This document shows, one piece after another, positions 19,901 to 29,386 of a DNA stretch of 64,000 nucleotides; position 1 is the stretch's first letter, and each line of letters starts with the position of its first letter. The notes under the pieces were generated by a model that did no database searches, had not been told where the DNA came from, and worked only from the letters and a program-made list of their open reading frames with translations. Source of the DNA: Synechococcus sp. RSCCF101. Its GTDB lineage: Bacteria; Cyanobacteriota; Cyanobacteriia; PCC-6307; Cyanobiaceae. Location: NCBI RefSeq assembly GCF_008807075.1, contig NZ_CP035632.1:1364001-1428000 (forward strand). Reading direction: 5' to 3'. Both the position numbers and the translations under genes were made by a program.

Positions 19901-22900
19901 GTCGCTGTCTGAATCGGAGTCGCTGTCTGAATCGGAGTCGCTGTCGGAGTCCGAATCGCTGTCGGAGTCCGAATCGCTGTCGGAGTCCGAGTCGCTGTCC
20001 GAGTCGGAGTCGCTGTCGGAATCCGAGTCGCTATCCGAGTCGCTATCCGAGTCGGAGTCACTGTCGGAGTCCGAGTCACTGTCTGAGTCGGAGTCGCTGT
20101 CGGAATCCGAATCGCTGTCGGAGTCCGAGTCGCTGTCCGAGTCGGAGTCACTGTCCGAGTCGGAGTCGCTGTCGGAATCCGAGTCGGAGTCACTGTCGGA
20201 GTCCGAGTCACTGTCGGAGTCCGAGTCGGAGTCACTGTCGGAATCCGAATCGCTGTCGGAGTCCGAGTCACTGTCCGAGTCGGAGTCGCTGTCGGAGTCC
20301 GAATCGCTGTCGGAATCCGAGTCGCTGTCTGAATCGGAGTCGCTGTCTGAATCGGAGTCGCTGTCGGAGTCCGAATCGCTGTCGGAGTCCGAATCGCTGT
20401 CGGAGTCCGAGTCGCTGTCCGAGTCGGAGTCGCTGTCGGAATCCGAGTCGCTATCCGAGTCGCTATCCGAGTCGGAGTCACTGTCGGAGTCCGAGTCACT
20501 GTCTGAGTCGGAGTCGCTGTCGGAATCCGAATCGCTGTCGGAGTCCGAATCGCTGTCTGAGTCCGAATCGCTGTCGGAATCCGAATCGCTGTCGGAGTCC
20601 GAGTCGCTGTCCGAGTCGGAGTCACTGTCCGAGTCGGAGTCGCTGTCGGAATCCGAGTCGGAGTCACTGTCGGAGTCCGAGTCACTGTCGGAGTCCGAGT
20701 CGGAGTCACTGTCGGAATCCGAATCGCTGTCGGAGTCCGAGTCACTGTCCGAGTCGGAGTCGCTGTCGGAGTCCGAATCGCTGTCGGAATCCGAGTCGCT
20801 GTCTGAATCGGAGTCGCTGTCTGAATCGGAGTCGCTGTCGGAGTCCGAATCGCTGTCGGAGTCCGAGTCGCTGTCCGAGTCGGAGTCGCTGTCGGAATCC
20901 GAGTCGCTGTCTGAGTCCGAATCACTGTCGGAATCCGAGTCGCTGTCTGAGTCCGAATCACTGTCGGAGTCCGAGTCGCTGTCGGAGTCCGAGTCGCTGT
21001 CGGAATCGGAGTCGCTGTCGGAATCCGAGTCGCTGTCCGAGTCGGAGTCACTGTCGGAGTCCGAATCGCTGTCGGAATCGGAGTCGCTGTCCGAGTCGGA
21101 GTCGCTGTCTGAGTCCGAGTCGCTGTCGGAATCCGAGTCACTGTCTGAGTCCGAATCACTGTCTGAGTCCGAGTCGCTGTCTGAGTCGGAATCGCTGTCG
21201 GAATCCGAGTCGCTATCCGAGTCGGAGTCACTGTCGGAGTCCGAGTCGGAGTCGCTGTCTGAATCCGAGTCGCTGTCTGAGTCCGAATCGCTGTCGGAAT
21301 CCGAATCACTATCGGAGTCGGAGTCGCTGTCCGAATCCGAGTCGCTGTCGGAGTCCGAGTCGCTGTCGGAATCGGAGTCACTATCGGAGTCGGAGTCACT
21401 GTCCGAATCCGAGTCGCTGTCGGAGTCCGAATCGCTGTCGGAGTCGCTGTCGGAGTCCGAATCGCTGTCGGAATCCGAATCACTATCGGAGTCGGAGTCG
21501 CTGTCCGAATCCGAGTCGCTGTCGGAGTCCGAGTCGCTGTCGGAATCCGAGTCACTGTCTGAGTCGGAATCGCTGTCGGAATCCGAGTCGCTATCCGAGT
21601 CGGAGTCACTGTCGGAGTCCGAGTCGCTGTCTGAGTCGGAATCGCTATCCGAGTCCGAATCACTGTCGGAGTCCGAATCGCTGTCTGAGTCGGAGTCGCT
21701 GTCGGAATCCGAATCGCTGTCGGAGTCCGAGTCGCTGTCCGAGTCGGAGTCACTGTCCGAGTCGGAGTCGCTGTCGGAATCCGAGTCGGAGTCACTGTCG
21801 GAGTCCGAGTCACTGTCGGAGTCCGAGTCGGAGTCACTGTCGGAATCCGAATCGCTGTCGGAGTCCGAGTCACTGTCCGAGTCGGAGTCGCTGTCGGAGT
21901 CCGAATCGCTGTCGGAATCCGAGTCGCTGTCTGAATCGGAGTCGCTGTCGGAATCCGAATCGCTGTCGGAGTCCGAGTCAGAGTCACTGTCGGAGTCCGA
22001 GTCGCTGTCCGAGTCGGAGTCGCTGTCGGAGTCCGAATCGCTGTCGGAATCCGAGTCGCTGTCTGAATCGGAGTCGCTGTCGGAATCCGAATCGCTGTCG
22101 GAGTCCGAGTCGGAGTCGCTGTCGGAGTCCGAATCGCTGTCGGAATCGGAATCGCTATCCGAGTCCGAATCACTATCTGAGTCCGAGTCGGAGTCACTGT
22201 CGGAGTCGGAATCGCTGTCGGAATCCGAGTCGCTGTCGGAATCGGAGTCGCTGTCGGAGTCCGAGTCACTGTCGGAGTCCGAGTCGGAGTCACTGTCGGA
22301 ATCGGAGTCGCTGTCGGAGTCCGAATCGCTGTCGGAATCCGAGTCGCTGTCGGAATCCGAATCGCTGTCGGAGTCCGAGTCAGAGTCACTGTCGGAGTCC
22401 GAGTCGCTGTCCGAGTCGGAGTCGCTGTCGGAATCCGAGTCGCTGTCTGAGTCCGAATCACTGTCGGAGTCCGAGTCGCTGTCGGAGTCCGAGTCGCTGT
22501 CGGAATCCGAGTCGCTATCGGAGTCCGAATCACTGTCTGAATCCGAGTCGCTGTCGGAGTCGGAGTCACTGTCCGAATCGGAATCGCTGTCCGAATCCGA
22601 GTCACTGTCCGAGTCGGAGTCGCTGTCGGAGTCCGAATCGCTGTCGGAATCCGAATCACTATCGGAGTCGGAGTCGCTGTCCGAATCCGAGTCGCTGTCG
22701 GAATCCGAGTCACTGTCTGAGTCGGAATCGCTGTCGGAGTCCGAGTCGCTGTCCGAGTCGGAGTCACTGTCCGAGTCGGAGTCACTGTCCGAGTCGGAGT
22801 CGCTGTCGGAATCCGAGTCGGAGTCACTGTCGGAGTCGGAATCGCTGTCCGAATCCGAGTCGCTGTCGGAGTCCGAGTCGCTGTCGGAGTCCGAGTCGCT

Positions 22901-25900
22901 GTCGGAATCCGAGTCACTGTCTGAGTCGGAATCGCTGTCGGAATCCGAGTCGCTATCCGAGTCGGAGTCACTGTCGGAGTCCGAGTCGCTGTCTGAGTCG
23001 GAGTCGCTGTCGGAATCCGAATCGCTGTCGGAGTCCGAGTCGCTGTCCGAGTCGGAGTCACTGTCCGAGTCGGAGTCGCTGTCTGAATCCGAGTCGGAGT
23101 CACTGTCGGAGTCCGAGTCGGAGTCGCTGTCTGAATCCGAGTCGCTATCCGAGTCGGAGTCACTGTCGGAGTCCGAATCGCTGTCGGAATCGGAATCGCT
23201 ATCCGAGTCCGAATCACTATCTGAGTCCGAGTCGCTGTCTGAATCCGAGTCGCTATCCGAGTCGGAGTCACTGTCGGAGTCCGAATCGCTGTCGGAATCG
23301 GAATCGCTATCCGAGTCCGAATCACTATCTGAGTCCGAGTCGCTGTCCGAATCGGAGTCGCTATCCGAGTCGGAGTCACTGTCGGAGTCCGAATCGCTGT
23401 CGGAATCGGAGTCGCTGTCCGAATCGGAATCGCTGTCCGAATCCGAGTCGCTGTCGGAATCGGAGTCGCTGTCGGAATCCGAGTCACTGTCGGAATCGGA
23501 ATCGCTATCCGAGTCCGAGTCACTGTCTGAGTCCGAGTCGCTGTCGGAATCGGAGTCGCTGTCCGAATCCGAGTCGCTGTCTGAATCGGAGTCGCTGTCG
23601 GAATCGGAGTCGCTGTCGGAATCCGAGTCACTGTCGGAATCGGAATCGCTATCCGAGTCCGAATCACTGTCTGAGTCCGAGTCGCTGTCGGAATCGGAGT
23701 CGCTGTCCGAATCCGAGTCGCTGTCTGAATCGGAGTCGCTGTCGGAATCCGAGTCACTGTCGGAATCGGAGTCACTGTCGGAATCGGAATCGCTGTCTGA
23801 GTCGGAGTCGCTGTCGGAATCCGAATCGCTGTCGGAGTCCGAGTCGCTGTCCGCGTCGGAGTCACTGTCCGAGTCGGAGTCGCTGTCGGAATCGGAGTCA
23901 CTGTCGGAGTCCGAATCACTGTCGGAGTCGGAGTCACTATCGGAATCGGAATCGCTGTCTGAGTCCGAATCACTGTCTGAGTCCGAGTCGCTGTCCGAGT
24001 CGGAGTCACTGTCGGAATCCGAGTCGCTATCCGAGTCGGAGTCGCTGTCTGAATCCGAGTCGCTGTCGGAGTCCGAATCACTGTCGGAATCCGAGTCGGA
24101 GTCGCTGTCGGAATCCGAGTCACTGTCGGAATCGGAATCGCTATCCGAGTCCGAATCACTGTCTGAGTCCGAGTCGCTGTCCGAGTCGGAGTCACTGTCG
24201 GAATCCGAATCACTGTCGGAGTCCGAGTCCGAGTCACTGTCTGAGTCGGAATCGGAATCGCTATCCGAGTCCGAATCACTGTCGGAGTCCGAATCGCTGT
24301 CTGAGTCGGAGTCGCTGTCGGAATCCGAATCGCTGTCGGAGTCCGAGTCGCTGTCCGAATCGGAATCGCTATCCGAGTCCGAATCACTGTCTGAGTCCGA
24401 ATCACTGTCTGAGTCCGAGTCGCTGTCTGAGTCGGAATCGCTGTCGGAATCCGAGTCGCTATCCGAGTCGGAGTCGCTGTCTGAATCCGAGTCGCTGTCG
24501 GAGTCCGAATCGCTGTCGGAGTCCGAGTCGCTGTCGGAATCGGAGTCGCTGTCGGAATCCGAGTCGCTATCCGAGTCGGAGTCACTGTCGGAGTCCGAGT
24601 CACTGTCTGAGTCGGAGTCACTGTCGGAGTCCGAGTCACTGTCTGAGTCGGAGTCGCTGTCGGAATCCGAATCGCTGTCGGAGTCCGAATCGCTGTCTGA
24701 GTCCGAATCGCTGTCGGAATCCGAGTCGCTGTCTGAATCGGAGTCGCTGTCGGAGTCCGAATCGCTGTCGGAGTCCGAGTCGGAGTCACTGTCGGAATCC
24801 GAATCGCTGTCGGAGTCCGAGTCACTGTCCGAGTCGGAGTCGCTGTCGGAATCCGAGTCGCTATCCGAGTCGGAGTCGCTGTCTGAATCCGAGTCGCTGT
24901 CGGAGTCCGAATCGCTGTCGGAGTCCGAGTCGCTGTCGGAATCGGAGTCGCTGTCGGAATCCGAGTCGCTATCCGAGTCGGAGTCACTGTCGGAGTCCGA
25001 GTCACTGTCTGAGTCGGAGTCACTGTCGGAGTCCGAGTCACTGTCTGAGTCGGAGTCGCTGTCGGAATCCGAATCGCTGTCGGAGTCCGAATCGCTGTCT
25101 GAGTCCGAATCGCTGTCTGAATCCGAGTCGCTGTCTGAATCGGAGTCGCTGTCTGAATCGGAGTCGCTGTCGGAGTCCGAATCGCTGTCGGAGTCCGAGT
25201 CGGAGTCACTGTCGGAATCCGAATCGCTGTCGGAGTCCGAGTCACTGTCCGAGTCGGAGTCGCTGTCGGAGTCCGAATCGCTGTCGGAATCCGAGTCGCT
25301 GTCGGAATCGGAGTCGCTGTCGGAGTCCGAGTCGCTGTCCGAGTCGGAGTCGCTGTCGGAATCCGAGTCGCTGTCTGAGTCCGAATCACTGTCGGAGTCC
25401 GAGTCGCTGTCGGAATCGGAGTCGCTGTCCGAGTCGGAGTCGCTGTCGGAATCCGAGTCGCTGTCCGAATCGGAGTCGCTATCCGAGTCGGAGTCACTAT
25501 CGGAGTCCGAATCGCTGTCTGAATCGGAGTCGCTGTCCGAGTCGGAGTCACTATCTGAATCCGAGTCGCTGTCCGAATCGGAGTCGCTATCCGAGTCGGA
25601 GTCACTGTCGGAGTCCGAATCGCTGTCTGAGTCGGAGTCACTGTCGGAGTCCGAGTCGCTGTCGGAATCGGAATCAGTCGGCACCCCCGGGCCTACCGAA
25701 CCAAGCGCCTCAGGGATGGGGCCAGCTGAAGAAGCTTCAGGCGAATCGGCTGCAACGCCGGCCGCAGAGGGGTCGTCGCTGATGGGGCGGTCGGAGAGGT
25801 CCGGGCGGGGGTCGTCGCCGCTGTAGCCACCGAGGGGGCCGTCGGTGAAGGCGATGTCGCCGGGTTCCTCCTGGATGAGGAACATGTCGGTGTCCGGGTC

Positions 25901-26125
25901 GGCGTCGGTGTCGCCGATGGTCGACTCGTCGTAGACGCGGCGGATTTCAACGTCTTCGTCGGGCTCGCGCTCGACTTCCGTGCGCTGGGGATCGTCGGGG
26001 GGGAGGGAAACCGATCCGGGGATGAGGGACGCCAGCAGTTGCTGCAGGCGGCGGCTGGACTCCTGAACACGGTTCAGGAACTCCTCGAACCGCGACCCAC
26101 CATCACCACCCGGCGTGTTGGACAT
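13988..26125 (-). CDS. Giant Ser-Asp (SD) repeat protein, 4045 residues
   Basis: The reading frame is uninterrupted over 12.1 kb. Residues 1-150 form a unique head: a short amphipathic helical stretch ([19 protein letters not shown]), then a proline- and acid-rich linker. Residues 151 to about 3558 are almost pure Ser-Asp dipeptide with three visible Ala substitutions. Residues about 3559-3845 are about 48 tandem DSDADG hexapeptides. The last ~200 residues are strongly acidic and end in DDQEYL. There is no Sec signal peptide, sortase motif or RTX nonapeptide. Adjacent HlyD and ABC genes suggest type I secretion, and two glycosyltransferases follow it in the same operon. It is probably an extracellular, glycosylated, cation-binding polyanion. 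The + strand and the other minus-strand frame are also open across the array because the repeat lacks stops; head, tail, spacing to neighbours and operon context select this frame. Confidence 0.85.
14590..15449 (-). repeat. Tandem Asp-Ser-Asp-Ala-Asp-Gly (DxDxDG) coding array
   Basis: About 860 bp encode roughly 48 copies of a hexapeptide readable as DSDADG. Each copy matches the DxDxDG calcium-loop core of EF-hand, dockerin and thrombospondin type 3 repeats. The junction with the pure SD array is sharp, near 15449. A 306-bp segment is duplicated in tandem: 14841-15146 and 15147-15440 are nearly identical. Confidence 0.9.
15450..25675 (-). repeat. Ser-Asp coding array built on an 18-nt degenerate unit
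   Basis: About 10.2 kb of tandem repeats. On the coding strand the dominant unit is GAYTCNGAYTCNGAYAGY (Asp-Ser x3), with serine codons cycling TCN, TCN, AGY. Some units are shortened or extended by 6 or 12 nt, so the frame is always kept. Synonymous third positions vary from unit to unit (TCC/TCG/TCA/TCT, GAC/GAT). Rare GCG codons give Ala near 17217, 17361 and 23855. About 1700 serines are encoded. Confidence 0.95.
19741..20548 (-). repeat. Recent 420-bp tandem duplication inside the SD array
   Basis: Compared line by line, bases 19741-20128 are identical to 20161-20548, including all synonymous positions, and the identity also covers the 30 bases just upstream of each copy. The period of 420 bp is 140 codons, a multiple of 6 but not of 18. 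The same block recurs, less completely, starting near 19171, 20647 and 21775. Confidence 0.88.
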
Positions 26126-26128
26126 CGA

Positions 26129-27547
26129 TCAGGATTGTCCCGTGAGATTGGTGAAGGCCTGGCGGAACGGGCGAATGAAGGTGAAGAGCAGATTGGTCTG
26201 GCGCGTTCGCACCGTGGCTTTGATCTGCTCTCCCGCGATCACACCAGAGACTGCAGAGGCACGCGAGGCTGGATTCCGATCCTTGAAGCGCAACTCGATC
26301 GGGAATGTGGGCACAGGCCTTGCAGCCCGGCCCACGGCACGACGCTGTTGGGGGTCGATCACGGCCTGCGTCTCGGTGAGGTCCTGACTCAGGAGCGACT
26401 CACTGGCCACGAACGCCTGAAGACGCACCGGCCCACCGGTTTCCGGTGAGAGGTAGGAGATGGTGGCCGGATCGCCCACAGCAATCTTCTTGCGTTCCGA
26501 AGCGGTGGCCTGACCGACCACAAACAGGGTGGAGGCTGGATCGGTGATGCTGGCCATCACATCGCCGGGCTTCACGTAATCACCCTTGCGGAACAGCAGC
26601 ACGCCACCCAGCGAGCCCGATGATGGAGCTGTGACGGTGTAGGGAATCGCACGAGCATCCCGGCCGAAGGTGAAGCCGAAGCCAGGAAAACGCTTGATCC
26701 TCTCCAGCTCCGCCAGGTAGTTGCTGATGGAGTCGTCGAACGTCTCCCGGAAGCGCAGCTTGATCTGGGTGGTGGTTTCATTCAGGCGGCTGCGAGCCTG
26801 ATCAAGGATGCGCTCAGCTTCCACGATTGAAGCACGGGTCTCGTTGTATTCCTTCAGGGATTTGAGGTATTCGCGCTGGGCCTGCTCCAGCTGAATCTTG
26901 GAGATCACCTCATCGCGGGCCGCCTGTTCATAGCGGCGAACCTGACTGGCCTGAACATCGAGCTCCGCACGAAAGTCTTCAGCGAGGCCTTGAAGGCGAG
27001 CGACCGTGGCCTCCTTCTCGGCGATTTCAGCTTCCAGAGTCGTGACCCGACTCAACGAGTACTCCTCGCAATTCTCCCTCGGGTTCAATGCGATGTAGGC
27101 CCTGAGCTGCCGAAAGGCAGCCTCTGCTTTGGCAACATCGCGCGGATCAGGAGGAGCCCCCAAGCTGGTGAGAGCGGCAAGCATGCAGTCGTAACTGCGC
27201 TTCAGCGCATTGAGACGCCCCTGAGACTGCAATGCATCCTCACGAAAGATCGGCGAATCAATCTGAAAGATCGGATTTCCCTTCTCCACATAGTTGTTCT
27301 CATATTGATAAACCCTGGTGATGGTGCCTTCATAGAGGCTGGTCACCGTCTTGGAGTCTTCCGCCAGGATCACACCCGGGATCTCCACCGGCTCCCGGAA
27401 AGGCCACAGCAACACCGGCACGCCGAGCAGACCCAGCACCAGCACCGCCCGAGTCAGAGGTCTCACGGACCGCGCGCCGGTGCCGGGTGTTGCCGGGGTG
27501 CCCGAGGCTGGGGGCACGGCTGATGACGAGGAGGGGATGTCGTCCAT
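26129..27547 (-). CDS. HlyD-family membrane fusion protein (type I secretion adaptor)
   Basis: Periplasmic adaptor that links an inner-membrane ABC exporter to an outer-membrane channel. The 472 residues comprise a Ser/Pro-rich cytoplasmic tail, one membrane helix (about residues 33-50), a lipoyl half-motif (SLYEGTITRVYQYENNYVEKG), a long coiled coil (about 150-300, Glu/Arg/Gln-rich) and the returning lipoyl and beta-barrel region (APSSGSLGGVLLFRKGDYVKPG). The gene ends three bases before the SD-protein start codon, the strongest contextual sign that the giant protein is its cargo. No TolC-like gene is in the window. Confidence 0.88.
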   Translation of the reverse strand: MDDIPSSSSAVPPASGTPATPGTGARSVRPLTRAVLVLGLLGVPVLLWPFREPVEIPGVILAEDSKTVTSLYEGTITRVYQYENNYVEKGNPIFQIDSPIFREDALQSQGRLNALKRSYDCMLAALTSLGAPPDPRDVAKAEAAFRQLRAYIALNPRENCEEYSLSRVTTLEAEIAEKEATVARLQGLAEDFRAELDVQASQVRRYEQAARDEVISKIQLEQAQREYLKSLKEYNETRASIVEAERILDQARSRLNETTTQIKLRFRETFDDSISNYLAELERIKRFPGFGFTFGRDARAIPYTVTAPSSGSLGGVLLFRKGDYVKPGDVMASITDPASTLFVVGQATASERKKIAVGDPATISYLSPETGGPVRLQAFVASESLLSQDLTETQAVIDPQQRRAVGRAARPVPTFPIELRFKDRNPASRASAVSGVIAGEQIKATVRTRQTNLLFTFIRPFRQAFTNLTGQS

Positions 27548-27595
27548 CAGAGAGGGCGGGCCGGATGCAGAGACACGAGGAACAGACAGGTCAGG

Positions 27596-29359
27596 TTAGG
27601 TGCGGGCCGGAGCTGAGGCCCGCTTCGTGGTGCGCTCCAGGGGTTTGCACAGGCCATCCTTGAGAACGAAGATGGCGTCAGCAGCTCGCAGAAGAGAGCG
27701 GTCCTGCGTGGCAAGGATCACCAGGTTGGACCTGGCCAGCTGCTGAATCAGGGCCTGAGGGAATCGATTGGCGGGGTCCTCCGGCAGGGGCCAGAGCTCC
27801 GGATCATCCAGAAGGATGAGTTTGTTCTGCTGGTCGCCAAGCCAGCGAACCAGACGGTCTGGCCAGGGAGTGGACTCAGGCTGCTGATCAGCCCTCTGAT
27901 ACCGAATCAGGATCTCCTGAAGCGAGGGCGGCAGCGCGAAGCAATCCCTGCTGAGAAGCAGAACGTGCGACTCAAGGTCACTCTGGCTGAACTGCCGGAT
28001 GTCGCAGCCGAAGATCTGAATCTCGCCCCGCTGAAGCTCCACCAGGCCGGCGATGGCACGCAGCAGGCACGTCTTGCCCGATTCATGGGGACCTGTAAGG
28101 GCCACGATTCCGCAGCCGCTGTGGGTCAGGCTCACCCCCCGCAGCTGGTTGCGATACAGCGGGATGGCCTTGGTGCGAATCGCCAGATCGGCCCTGGCCA
28201 TGGAGAGCGAGGGTGCTGGCGCATTCACGAGAATCCTGCTGGCCGCTGAGCCCTCGTTCTCAGGGATCGGCCGGCGAAGGAACGCGAGGGCGCGAGCGAT
28301 GGTGTCAGCGAGATCCGGCTGGGACTGAACCGTCTTCTTCAATAGAAAGAAACGGCGCACAGCGATGCGGATCAATGCCGTGAGCCGGAACAGAATCAAC
28401 AGGCCGGCCACGAACAGCCCCGCTTCGCCCAGGGTCACCGCCGTTCGGGTGAGGAGGGCGAGCAGGATCAGCACCACAACGAGATCGTTGGCGATCTCAC
28501 TGGTCATGGCGTTGCTCTGGTCGATCTGGTTGGTCTTCAGGCGCTCAAGGATCCGGCTGTGCTGCAGCTCGTACAGAGCCCGAGAGACAGGCGTCTGGAG
28601 ACCAGCCTCCAGATAACTGCTGGGGTAATGCCTGTAGCTGTTGAGCAGCGCCTTGGCTGTCTGCAGCTGCGGGGGGCCAGCCGGCTGTGCCTGCCGGGCA
28701 TAGGCGGCCAGCAGCTCAACAAGGATGTAGATCAGATAAAAGACAAAAACAAACGAGTACTCACCGTTGGTGATCAACAGGAACACCAGGCCCATCACCA
28801 CGATCGCCACCAGGTCTCCCAGGAGTGCCATCAGCTGGCTGGAGGCGATCTGGGCCGTGCGATCCGGCAGGCCGAGCAGCGTTTCTCCCGACTTGAGCGA
28901 CCAGGCCTGCAGACGCCGGCTGGGGAAACAGGCCTGGAGGGTGTATCGGTTCAGGCGCCGGGTCAATTGAAGGCTGATGAACTGACTCGCCCGGGCGGTG
29001 GTGGCCTTGACCGTGACCTGGTCCAGAACGATCAGACCGCTGAAGGCCGCTCCCACCAGAACAATGAGAAACGGCGACTGGGCCGGCACCAGTTGCCCCA
29101 GCACGATCCGGATGAAGATGGCCGAACTCAGGCTGATCAAAGCGGTGGTGGCCCTCAGCCGCAGGAAGGAGCCCACCTGAGCCGGCAGCAGCGAGAGGAG
29201 GTCGAAGTAGGGGTACGTCCAGGCCGGAAGGAGCCGCGCGTAGGTGAGCACCGCCGCACCACGCAGCGGCACGAGCAGTGGCCGCAGCGGTGGAGCGCCA
29301 GCCAGCAGGAAGGCCACCCCGAAGCCGAGAATCAGCGCACTGGCGGCAACGAGATTCAT
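27596..29359 (-). CDS. ABC exporter subunit with altered nucleotide-binding domain
   Basis: A 587-residue half-transporter: an N-terminal membrane domain of about six helices (residues 1-350) and a C-terminal ABC domain. Walker A GPHESGKT is intact at 423-430 and a Walker B-like LILLDD lies near 514-519, but I find no LSGGQ-type signature upstream of Walker B, and the switch-histidine position carries Gln (ATQDRS, Q552). ATP binding is likely; hydrolysis may be weak or need a partner. It sits between the second ABC-like gene (27 bp upstream) and the HlyD gene (48 bp downstream), so it is probably half of a heterodimeric type I exporter. Confidence 0.82.
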   Translation of the reverse strand: MNLVAASALILGFGVAFLLAGAPPLRPLLVPLRGAAVLTYARLLPAWTYPYFDLLSLLPAQVGSFLRLRATTALISLSSAIFIRIVLGQLVPAQSPFLIVLVGAAFSGLIVLDQVTVKATTARASQFISLQLTRRLNRYTLQACFPSRRLQAWSLKSGETLLGLPDRTAQIASSQLMALLGDLVAIVVMGLVFLLITNGEYSFVFVFYLIYILVELLAAYARQAQPAGPPQLQTAKALLNSYRHYPSSYLEAGLQTPVSRALYELQHSRILERLKTNQIDQSNAMTSEIANDLVVVLILLALLTRTAVTLGEAGLFVAGLLILFRLTALIRIAVRRFFLLKKTVQSQPDLADTIARALAFLRRPIPENEGSAASRILVNAPAPSLSMARADLAIRTKAIPLYRNQLRGVSLTHSGCGIVALTGPHESGKTCLLRAIAGLVELQRGEIQIFGCDIRQFSQSDLESHVLLLSRDCFALPPSLQEILIRYQRADQQPESTPWPDRLVRWLGDQQNKLILLDDPELWPLPEDPANRFPQALIQQLARSNLVILATQDRSLLRAADAIFVLKDGLCKPLERTTKRASAPART

Positions 29360-29386
29360 CGTCCTGCCTCCGGCAGCGAGGTGATG

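Noticed and set aside
13978-25641. Second minus-strand open frame of 3887 codons (Thr/Pro/Ile/Arg/Ala-rich)
   Set aside because: It is a shifted reading of the SD array. The SD frame has a sensible head and tail, starts 3 bp after the HlyD stop and ends 14 bp before the next gene. The shadow frame exists only because the repeat lacks stops.
14590-25675. Possible CRISPR array or satellite DNA
   Set aside because: There are no unique spacers; the unit length is a multiple of three, variation is mostly synonymous and the coding frame is kept throughout.
14308-25782. Plus-strand open frame of 3824 codons (Ser/Arg/Cys/Asn/Pro-rich)
   Set aside because: Antisense shadow of the SD array with no recognisable domain, start context or neighbours on that strand.
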